A model generated the notes under the pieces. That model ran no database searches. It was not told the origin of the DNA and saw nothing but the letters and a program-made list of their open reading frames with translations. Shown here one piece after another: positions 17,000-23,861 of a stretch of 32,746 bases of DNA. Within the stretch, counting starts at the first letter, position 1; each line of letters starts with the position of its first letter. The DNA comes from Thermoanaerobaculales bacterium (GTDB lineage: Bacteria > Acidobacteriota > Thermoanaerobaculia > Thermoanaerobaculales > Sulfomarinibacteraceae): the NCBI GenBank assembly GCA_029287235.1, contig JARFRM010000059.1, positions 1 to 32,746 of the forward strand, read 5' to 3'. A program made the position numbers and the translations under genes.

Positions 17000-17040
17000 G
17001 ATGATCCTCTCCTTCTCCCACTCCCTCTCCCTGATCGATG

Positions 17041-17598
17041 AGGAGCCATCACAATTCAACGCAAAGGCGCAGAGGTCCATCGCAGTCTTACCGCAAAGAT
17101 CGCCAAGAACGCCAAGAACATCGAAAAAACCATCGCAGGATTGAGCCATCGCACCAACGCAGGATTGCCCGCAGATCACGCAGATAGGCAGAGATTTCAT
17201 CGCACCATCGCAGGGTTGAACCGCGAAGACGCAAGGGACGCAAAGACATCGCAAGCAACGATGCAGAGCCATCGCAGTAGAGGGTTTGGAACGCTGAACA
17301 AGGGGCCCGCCTGATTTCGTGGGAGGTCCGAAGTACCGCCGCACCTCTACATAGCATGCATGGAAGCATGTCCCTGCAACATCACATCGATGATTGCGGC
17401 GGTTGTGGGGCGGCCATCCTGGCTGCCCTTCAGAGTCGTTTCGGTCGGGGGCGCGCCACCACGGAGTCTGAAAACATCCAAGCCACGCGACGCCCGCTCT
17501 CCATTGCGATGGCTTCGTGCCCTTTGCGATGGACGGTCCTCGCCCTCCTTGCGATGTGACCCTGCGATGGATCTGCGTCAATCTGCGTGATCTGTGGG
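17041..17598. repeat. Gene-free mosaic of short repeat modules punctuated by CCATCGCA
   Basis: This fills most of the 700-bp gap between uvrC and queE and has no convincing gene. The word CATCGCA occurs forward at 17078, 17131, 17147, 17198, 17206, 17247 and 17270, and in reverse (TGCGATG) at 17505, 17525, 17550 and 17563, so the array is globally palindromic. The modules between the words include CGCAAAGA/CGCCAAGAAC strings, CCCGCAGATCACGCAGAT (17168-17185), matched in reverse at 17581-17598 at 17 of 18 positions, and a hairpin at 17408-17428. The modules look like pieces of dispersed intergenic repeats. Confidence 0.85.
17408..17438. repeat. Copy of the GGGCxGGCA-TCC-TGCCxGCCC hairpin family
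   Basis: GGGCGGCCA-TCC-TGGCTGCCC (17408-17428) forms a 9-bp stem with one wobble and is followed by TTCAGAGTCGTTTCGGTC. The hairpin at 26274-26294 has the same loop and an almost identical 3' flank, which marks a dispersed repeat family. Confidence 0.8.
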
Positions 17599-17653
17599 TT
17601 GCAGCTCAGTGCGACGATCCTATCCAACATCCAGCATCCAGTATCATCCCCCA

Positions 17654-18331
17654 ATGTTCATCTCCGAGACCTTCACCTCCCTCCAGGGCGAGGGGATCCT
17701 GGTCGGGGTGCCGTCGTTCTTCATCCGCACCTCGGGTTGCAACCTGCGCTGCCGCTGGTGCGACACCCCCTACACCTCGTGGTTGCCCGAGGGCGAACGA
17801 CGCTCGGTGGCGGATCTCCTGGCCGAGGCGACGGGGTCGGGGGTCCGACACGTGGTGGTCACCGGGGGCGAGCCGCTGCTGCAGCGCGAGATCGGGGCTC
17901 TCACCCGAGGGCTCCGGGCAGCCGGGCTGCACGTCACCGTCGAGACTGCAGGCACACTCGATCCACCCTTCGAGTGCGATCTGCTCTCGCTCTCGCCCAA
18001 AACCGCCAACTCGGACCCGCAGGGTGCGTGGCGGGATCGGCACCGTCGATCGCGGACCGATCCGGACCCCGTGCGCCGCCTCGTCCGCCGCTTTCCCGAT
18101 CACCAGCTCAAGTTCGTCGTCACCGATGGTGATGATCTCCCCGAGATCCTCGAATTGGTCGAGAACATCGGTGGGATCGAGGCTTCCAGGGTTCTTCTGA
18201 TGGCCGAGGGACGGAGTGCCGCCGAGGTGGCGGAGAAGGCGACCTTGATCGCAGTCTTGTGCTCGGACCATGGCTTTCGCTACACTCCGCGACTGCACCT
18301 CGACCTCTTCGGAGGTGGCAGAGGAGTTTGA
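17654..18331 (+). CDS. queE: 7-carboxy-7-deazaguanine synthase
   Basis: A 225-residue radical-SAM enzyme converting 6-carboxytetrahydropterin to 7-carboxy-7-deazaguanine, for queuosine and related 7-deazapurines. The N-terminus FISETFTSLQGEG is typical. The cluster motif is Cys29-x3-Cys33-x2-Cys36 (CNLRCRWCDT), followed by the VVTGGEPLLQ SAM-binding strand. The start ATG 17654 gives the family start 'ISE.F.S.QGEG'; the longer open frame runs back into the repeat mosaic. queD follows 17 nt downstream on the same strand. queC and queF are not in the window. Confidence 0.95.
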   Translation: MFISETFTSLQGEGILVGVPSFFIRTSGCNLRCRWCDTPYTSWLPEGERRSVADLLAEATGSGVRHVVVTGGEPLLQREIGALTRGLRAAGLHVTVETAGTLDPPFECDLLSLSPKTANSDPQGAWRDRHRRSRTDPDPVRRLVRRFPDHQLKFVVTDGDDLPEILELVENIGGIEASRVLLMAEGRSAAEVAEKATLIAVLCSDHGFRYTPRLHLDLFGGGRGV

Positions 18332-18348
18332 TTCCTTCACCGTAGGTA

Positions 18349-18825
18349 ATGAATATGGGTTTTTTCAGAGTCGCCAAGACCTTCGAGGTCGAATACGGCC
18401 ACCGGTTGAGCAAGCATCCGGAGAAGTGCCGTTTCCCACATGGCCACAGCCTCAAGATCGAGGTGGTGGCGCGTGGCCGGTTGCTCGACGACAACGACAT
18501 GCTCTGCGACTACAAGGCGCTCAAGATTCTGGTGATCGATCTGGTCGAACGGTTGGATCACGCCATGGCCCTCAACTCCGAAGATCCCCAGCTCGACGGT
18601 CTCAAGGCCGTCGGTGAACGCGTATTGCTCTTCGACGGGGAGGATCCGACAACCGAGGTTCTGGCGCGCTGGCTCTACGAGCAGATCTCGGACCGCATCA
18701 AGGCCGACGGTACGGTACGGACCCCGTCGGGAGCGATCTATGAGATACCCGAGGGCCTCGAGCTCGAAAGGGTTCGGGTGCGGGAAACGAGCACCTCGTG
18801 GGCGGAATACGTGGGATTGGAGTGA
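18349..18825 (+). CDS. queD: 6-carboxy-5,6,7,8-tetrahydropterin synthase
   Basis: A 158-residue member of the 6-pyruvoyl-tetrahydropterin synthase fold, making the substrate of QueE from dihydroneopterin triphosphate. The zinc ligands are His18 (YGHRL) and His31/His33 (PHGHS), and the catalytic Cys27 sits in KCRFPHGH. LDHAMALN and the C-terminal VRETSTSWAEY complete the signature. The ATG at 18349 is used; a second in-frame ATG lies 6 nt later. It follows queE by 17 nt, giving a queE-queD pair. The gap of 52 nt to the next gene suggests transcription may continue into the lipid operon. Confidence 0.95.
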   Translation: MNMGFFRVAKTFEVEYGHRLSKHPEKCRFPHGHSLKIEVVARGRLLDDNDMLCDYKALKILVIDLVERLDHAMALNSEDPQLDGLKAVGERVLLFDGEDPTTEVLARWLYEQISDRIKADGTVRTPSGAIYEIPEGLELERVRVRETSTSWAEYVGLE

Positions 18826-18877
18826 GTCGTTTCGGTTGCGCAGGCACCGCTACCATCTCGAATCGGATGAGTGATCG

Positions 18878-19927
18878 ATGACCGCTGACTATTCCCCCGC
18901 CGACCCCCTCGTGCCGCCCCTCGATGTGACAAACCGGATTGCGTCCCTGGCGCAGCCGGTGGCACTCACGGGCGGAACCGGCTTTGTCGGCTCCCACCTC
19001 GTGGATACCTTGTGCGGCGCCGGTCTGCGGCCCCGGATTCTCGTTCGAGACCCCGCCGACCCGCGCTGGATCGGTGGGGTCGAGGCCGACTGGGTCGAGG
19101 GCTCGCTCGAAGACACCGGGTCGCTGCACCGCCTGGTCGAAGGGGCCGGTACCGTGATCCACCTTGCCGGCGTCCTCCGCGCCGGTCGCGAGATTGACTT
19201 CGACCGCGGCAACCGTCTCGGCACCGCGAACCTGGTCGAGGCGGTTCGTCGGAGCGCCCCGGACGCCCGGTTCGTTCAGGTCTCGTCGCTGGCCGCTTGC
19301 GGACCGTCGCCGGAGCCCGAGGGCAAGGCCCCATCCGATCCGGCGGCGCCGATATCGGCCTATGGTCGGTCCAAGCTCGGCGGCGAGGCCGAAGTGGCTG
19401 CTCTCGGTGACACCGGCTGGTGGTGCATCCTCCGGCCACCGGCGATCTACGGCCCGCGCGATACCGACATCTTCGAGTTCTTCAAGATGGCGTCCAAGGG
19501 TTTGGCGGCCATCCCGGCGGGTGAGCGGTGGTTGACCATGGCCTACGTGGGGGACGTCGTCCGCGCCGTCTTGGCGGCGGGGGCTGCCGGCACCCATGGT
19601 GAGATCTACCATCTGGGAGAACCCTCGCCGCAGCGGCTCGATGACATCTTTGACCAACTGGCTGAGGCCGGCGGATGCCGGGTGCGCTTGGTTCGTGTGC
19701 CATCGACGGTCATTCGCGCCGCCGGTGTCGCCGGCAGCACCCTCCAGCGCCTGGGTTGGGATCGGCTGCCGCTGACGTTGGACAAGACCAAAGAACTGCT
19801 CGCCAGGCATTGGACCGCTCAGACCGCCGGCTCGCTCAGGGGATTGGGGCTGGGGGCCGGGACGTTGTTTGCCGACGGAGCCGATACCACGTGGCGTTGG
19901 TATCGACTCAAGGGTTGGGTGCGCTAA
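18878..19927 (+). CDS. NAD(P)-dependent epimerase/dehydratase, candidate ceramide reductase CerR
   Basis: A 349-residue extended short-chain dehydrogenase. The dinucleotide motif GGTGFVG is at residues 32-38, VIHLAGV follows, and the active-site pair is Tyr162-x3-Lys166 (YGRSK) after VSSLAACG. LRPPAIYGPRDTDIFEFF is the usual substrate-domain entry. By fold alone this could be any sugar epimerase or 3-beta-hydroxysteroid-type enzyme. The next two genes are a serine palmitoyltransferase and a bCerS-like acyltransferase, and in Caulobacter the third enzyme of ceramide synthesis is an epimerase-family protein (CerR) reducing 3-oxo-ceramide. That function is therefore inferred from context. It lies 58 nt upstream of the serine palmitoyltransferase. 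Confidence 0.8.
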   Translation: MTADYSPADPLVPPLDVTNRIASLAQPVALTGGTGFVGSHLVDTLCGAGLRPRILVRDPADPRWIGGVEADWVEGSLEDTGSLHRLVEGAGTVIHLAGVLRAGREIDFDRGNRLGTANLVEAVRRSAPDARFVQVSSLAACGPSPEPEGKAPSDPAAPISAYGRSKLGGEAEVAALGDTGWWCILRPPAIYGPRDTDIFEFFKMASKGLAAIPAGERWLTMAYVGDVVRAVLAAGAAGTHGEIYHLGEPSPQRLDDIFDQLAEAGGCRVRLVRVPSTVIRAAGVAGSTLQRLGWDRLPLTLDKTKELLARHWTAQTAGSLRGLGLGAGTLFADGADTTWRWYRLKGWVR

Positions 19928-19985
19928 GCTTGCGATTGCGTGCCGTGGATTGAAGACGGTGCCGGCACCGCACCGACGGAGAAGA

Positions 19986-21170
19986 ATGGACGTTTTTCAG
20001 AAGGCTTTTGATTTCAAGGACGCCGACGAAGTGCGGGCCATGGGGCTCTATCTCTACTTCCGCATGATCGAGTCAGGCCAGGACCCGGTGGTCACCATGG
20101 ACGGCCGCAGGGTTATCATGTTGGGTTCCAACAACTACCTGGGACTTACCAACCATCCCGAGATCAAAGATGCCGCCGAACAGGCTCTGAGGAAGTACGG
20201 CTCCGGCACCGCCGGTTCGAGATTCCTCAACGGGACGCTTGATATCCACGTCGAGCTCGAGGAAAAACTGGCGGCGTTCATGGAACGCGACGCCGCGCTC
20301 TGCTTCTCCACCGGATTCTCGGTCAACCTGGGGGTGATTTCGAGCATCATCGGTCGCCGCGATGTGGTGGTGCTCGACAGCCTCGATCACGCCTGCATTT
20401 TCGATGGGGCGCGGATGTCCTATGGCCGGGTGCTCAAGTACGCCCACAACGACATGGGCGCCCTCGAGGAGCGGCTGCGCAGCATCGGCGACGACACGGC
20501 GGCCATGATCGTGGTCGACGGGGTCTTCTCCATGGAGGGCGATGTCGCCGATCTTCCCAGGATCGTCGAGCTCAAGAAGCGCTTCGGAACGCGACTGATG
20601 GTCGACGACGCCCACGGAATCGGGGTGATGGGAGCCAACGGGCGGGGAACCGCCGAACACTTCGGTCTCGACGACGATGCTGATCTCGTGATGGGAACAT
20701 TTTCCAAGTCCCTGGCTGGAGTGGGCGGCTTCGTCGTCGGCAACGGAGACGTCATCGACTGGATCAAGCACAAGGCGCGACCGTTGATGTTCTCCGCATC
20801 CCCTCCGCCCGCTTCGGTGGCGTCTGTGATCAAGGCCCTCGAGGTGATGATTCGTGAGCCCGAACGGCGTGATCGCCTGTGGGAGATCACCGACTATATG
20901 AAGCGCGAGTTCACCACCCTGGGTTTTGACACCGGTCAGTCCGCGTCGCCGGTGATTCCGCTGGTGGTCGGCGAGGATGTGACCTCCTTCATGATGACCA
21001 AACGACTCCAGGAGGAGGGCGTTTTCGTCAACCCCGTGGTATCTCCGGCGGTGCCTTCCGGTCGCGCCATGATTCGTACCTCGTACATGGCGACCCACAC
21101 CCGGGAGCACCTCGACCGGTCCCTCGGCGCGATCGCCAAGGTCGGCCGTGAACTGGGGGTGATTGCTTGA
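19986..21170 (+). CDS. spt: Serine palmitoyltransferase (alpha-oxoamine synthase)
   Basis: A 394-residue PLP enzyme condensing L-serine with an acyl thioester to give 3-oxo-sphinganine. The fold is that of the alpha-oxoamine synthases: LGSNNYLGLTNHPEI, GSGTAGSRFLNGT, DSLDHACIFDGARMS, MVDDAHGIGVMG, and the PLP lysine Lys241 in MGTFSKSLAGVGGFV. The 'TFSKSLA..GGF' form is characteristic of serine palmitoyltransferases, whereas AONS and KBL usually have 'T.GKA.G'. The start at 19986 follows GGAGAAG; the longer frame upstream overlaps the previous gene. Its TGA overlaps the TTG start of the next gene. The alternative is 8-amino-7-oxononanoate synthase, less likely given motif and neighbours. Confidence 0.87.
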   Translation: MDVFQKAFDFKDADEVRAMGLYLYFRMIESGQDPVVTMDGRRVIMLGSNNYLGLTNHPEIKDAAEQALRKYGSGTAGSRFLNGTLDIHVELEEKLAAFMERDAALCFSTGFSVNLGVISSIIGRRDVVVLDSLDHACIFDGARMSYGRVLKYAHNDMGALEERLRSIGDDTAAMIVVDGVFSMEGDVADLPRIVELKKRFGTRLMVDDAHGIGVMGANGRGTAEHFGLDDDADLVMGTFSKSLAGVGGFVVGNGDVIDWIKHKARPLMFSASPPPASVASVIKALEVMIREPERRDRLWEITDYMKREFTTLGFDTGQSASPVIPLVVGEDVTSFMMTKRLQEEGVFVNPVVSPAVPSGRAMIRTSYMATHTREHLDRSLGAIAKVGRELGVIA

Positions 21171-22300
21171 GGGTCGACAAGGTCTCCGGACGCGCGGATC
21201 TCTCGGCCTTCGTCAATCTGCCCTTCACGCTCTACCGCAACGATTCCAACTGGGTGCCGCCGCTCAAGGCGGATGTCCGCAAGCTCCTCGACGAGAATCA
21301 TCACCCGTTCTACGACGGCGGTCGTGAAGCCGAAATCGAGCTCTTCCTGGCCCGCGACGGCCGGCAGGTCGTCGGTCGAATCGCGGCGATCCTCAACCAC
21401 GCACACAATCGAGCCCACGAAGAGAATGTCGGGTTTTTCGGTTTCTTCGAAACCGTTCAGCGGCCCGAGGTGGTGAACGCGCTCCTGGCCGCCGCCGAGG
21501 AGTGCGCGTTCGAGCGAGGCCTCGATGCGGTTCGGGGACCGGCGAATCCCTCGACCAACTACGAGTGCGGCCTACTCGTGGAGGGATTCGACAGCCCTCC
21601 GGTCCTTATGATGACCTACAATCCCCCATGGTATGCCGATCTCATTGAAGGCGCGGGCTATGCCAAGGCCAAGGACCTCTACGCCTACATTTCGCCGGTT
21701 CACGACGCCAGTCTCGAGCGGTTGAAAAGGCTCGGCGCCCGAGCCGTGCGGCGTAACCCGGGGCTGACGACAAGGAGCGCCGATCTGAAGAACTTCGACA
21801 CCGAGGTGGCGCTCATCAAGGAGCTCTACAACGCCGCCTGGGAGAAAAACTGGGGCTTCGTCCCCGTCAGCAGCGCCGAGTTCGACGCGTTGGCCGGCGA
21901 GCTCAAGGATCTGGTCCACCCTGATCTGGTGCGAATCGCCCTCATCGATGATGAGCCGGTGGGGTTTATATTGACGGTTCCCGACTGGAACCCGGTTCTC
22001 AAGGACATCGGCGGCTCCCTATGGCGCCATCCCGTCAAGCTCATACGGCACCTGCTCTTCACCAAGGCCGAGTCCTTGATCGGGATTCGCCTCATCCTGC
22101 TCGGGATGAAGGAGGGTTTCCGCAACCGCGGAATCGAGAGCCTTCTCTTCGCGAACGGCATCGAGGTCGCCCTGAAGGCCGGCTACGAGTGGTGCGAGTA
22201 CTCGTGGATCCTCGAGGACAACGAACGCACCAAGGGCGCGGTCAGGCTCATGGGCGGTGAGCTCTACAAGATCTATCGGATGTACGAGAAGCCGCTGTAG
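21167..22300 (+). CDS. GNAT-fold acyltransferase, candidate bacterial ceramide synthase bCerS
   Basis: A 377-residue acyltransferase-like protein. It starts at TTG 21167, overlapping the serine palmitoyltransferase stop (TTGA), with GGGGGTGA upstream. The N-terminal part reads FVNLPFTLYRNDSNWVPPL and FGFFETVQRPEVVNALLAAA, typical of a GNAT-related family annotated 'N-acetyltransferase'. The second half carries GMKEGFRNRGIESLLF, an acyl-CoA-loop-like motif, and ends WILEDNERTKGAVRLMGGEL. Bacterial ceramide synthase of Caulobacter is, as I recall, a protein of this type, N-acylating 3-oxo-sphinganine. The coupling to spt makes that the favoured reading. Function is inferred from context; the family call is firmer. 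Confidence 0.8.
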   Translation: MRVDKVSGRADLSAFVNLPFTLYRNDSNWVPPLKADVRKLLDENHHPFYDGGREAEIELFLARDGRQVVGRIAAILNHAHNRAHEENVGFFGFFETVQRPEVVNALLAAAEECAFERGLDAVRGPANPSTNYECGLLVEGFDSPPVLMMTYNPPWYADLIEGAGYAKAKDLYAYISPVHDASLERLKRLGARAVRRNPGLTTRSADLKNFDTEVALIKELYNAAWEKNWGFVPVSSAEFDALAGELKDLVHPDLVRIALIDDEPVGFILTVPDWNPVLKDIGGSLWRHPVKLIRHLLFTKAESLIGIRLILLGMKEGFRNRGIESLLFANGIEVALKAGYEWCEYSWILEDNERTKGAVRLMGGELYKIYRMYEKPL

Positions 22301-22605
22301 CGGAGTCGACAGTTCACAGTCGACAGTTCACAGTCCCATCGCAGGGAGGCGGTGACTCGATCGACCGACGCTCCAGGAAGATCGATCCGAGCAAGAGACC
22401 TCTTGGACGAGATATCCGAGAAATCCGTTCCGATCCGCACGGACTCCCGCAGGCGTTCAATTGATTTCAGTACGGAGTCGAGGCGCATTTCGGAAAATGT
22501 CGCCACCTTCAAGAAAAGTCCGTGGGAATCCGTGAGATCCGTGTCCAATTGCGATGGAGCTGTTGACTGTCGACTGTCAACTGTTGACTTGCTTCTGACT
22601 GTCGA
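22301..22605. repeat. Convergent intergenic region framed by inverted GTCGACAGT modules and CCATCGCA
   Basis: No gene is seen. The left edge has GTCGACAGTTCACA twice and then CCATCGCA (22336-22343). The right edge mirrors it with TGCGATGG (22550-22557) and ACTGTCGACTGTCAAC units (to 22606). The centre includes a TCCGTGGGAATCCGTGAG direct-repeat module near 22519. The TAG stop of the DHH gene (22608-22606) falls in the right-hand module. It may act as a bidirectional terminator. Confidence 0.85.
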
Positions 22606-23640
22606 CTAACCGCAGAGAGGTGAACCGCTGACCTTGTCGCCCCCGGTCGCCTTGAGAAACCGCCGGGTGAGGCTCTTGATCATGTTCTTGACCTCACGTT
22701 TGGTCCTGCCGTTGGGAATCGGGATCTGGGACGCCGCCAGCGCCCCGTGTCCGCCGCCGAATCCTCGCCTGCCGCCAAGGTTGCGGGCGATGCGGCCGGC
22801 GTTGCCGTCGCGGTCGGTGGTGCGTAGGCTGAGGTGGATCCAACCCTCGATGACGCCGGAGCACATGGTCCAGCTGACATCTTCGGCGCGGAGCAGGAGA
22901 TCGGCCGCCTCCGCCACCATCTCGGGAGAGTCGAGCTCGCCGAGATCGGAGACGATGCGGTTACCGTAGACCATCGCCTGGTCGAGCGCGACCCTGAGCT
23001 TCGAAAAGTAGCTGTTCGGCAGGGGCGCCGAGACGATCCGTCCCAGGACCCGGGCGTTGGCCAAAGGGTAGAGGCCGAGATATGCCTCGACATCCGCCTT
23101 GGTGCTCTCCCTGCCGAGATCCTGTGTGTCCGACCGAATGCCGTAGATCATGGCTGTCGCCAACCTGGTCGGGATCTCGATCTGCGCGGTGCTGAGGTAC
23201 TCGTAGAGCATCGAGCAGGTGGCGCCGTACCGGCTGCGGACATCGGTGAATCGGGCCGATCGGGTCTCGCGTCGAATGGGGTGGTGGTCGATGACCACGT
23301 CCAACCTCACCGAAGGGTCGAAGTTGACGTTGCCCGCCCCTGGTTGCGCATCCACCATCCCGATTCTTTCGAAACGCTCCAGGTCGAGGGTCTCGAGCTC
23401 GCGGGTGTTGAGCCTGAGGTAATCGAGAAGGGCCTTGTTCTCGGCGCGGCCGACAACTCCCGCGTGGGCCACCGAGCATGCTGTTCCGTGGATTTGTTTG
23501 GCAATCTCGCGCAACGCCGCCGCTGCAGCGATCGCGTCCGGGTCGGGGTTGTTCTGGACGACGATGAGCATTGTCTTGGCGCCGGCGAGGACGGACCACA
23601 GCCGTGCGAGCCGAGTCACCGGGGTCACCCTCCGCGCCAT
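22606..23640 (-). CDS. DHH-family phosphoesterase (NrnA/oligoribonuclease-like)
   Basis: A 344-residue metal-dependent phosphoesterase. The start ATG 23640 (MARRVTPVTRLARLW) has GGAG 10 nt upstream; the longer frame is compositionally unlike protein. DHH motifs: NNPDPDA (Asp33, Asp35), MVDAQPGAG, and DHH at 118-120 in VVIDHHPIRRE. The C-terminal DHHA1 domain has RRGFGGGHGALAAS. The first motif has Asn where many NrnA proteins have His, a variant I recall from other DHH subfamilies. The likely role is degrading nano-RNA, pAp or a cyclic dinucleotide product; the exact substrate is not decidable. It diverges from the penicillin-acylase-like gene and is convergent with the bCerS-like gene. Its stop codon lies in a repeat module. 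Confidence 0.87.
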   Translation of the reverse strand: MARRVTPVTRLARLWSVLAGAKTMLIVVQNNPDPDAIAAAAALREIAKQIHGTACSVAHAGVVGRAENKALLDYLRLNTRELETLDLERFERIGMVDAQPGAGNVNFDPSVRLDVVIDHHPIRRETRSARFTDVRSRYGATCSMLYEYLSTAQIEIPTRLATAMIYGIRSDTQDLGRESTKADVEAYLGLYPLANARVLGRIVSAPLPNSYFSKLRVALDQAMVYGNRIVSDLGELDSPEMVAEAADLLLRAEDVSWTMCSGVIEGWIHLSLRTTDRDGNAGRIARNLGGRRGFGGGHGALAASQIPIPNGRTKREVKNMIKSLTRRFLKATGGDKVSGSPLCG

Positions 23641-23861
23641 CAGTGGATCGCTCCGGCGGTCTGGTTTCGGCGCCCGCTGGCTTCGTGAACGGTATTCATC
23701 GCGCTGGAGTATATCTCGGACCGTGTCCGGTGGCGTTGGAGTCCCCGGTCGGCTCCACGCGGGCTGGCCATCCGCACCCATGTTCGTTCGGGAGTACGCG
23801 GGTACGGCTACGGATCCGGTCTCGACGACGGGCGCGGGTAGAATACCGGCACGGAGGTCGC

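Noticed and set aside
17041..17598. CRISPR array
   Set aside because: The repeated unit is only 7-8 nt, spacing is irregular (8 to over 40 nt), the orientation flips midway and no cas genes are present.
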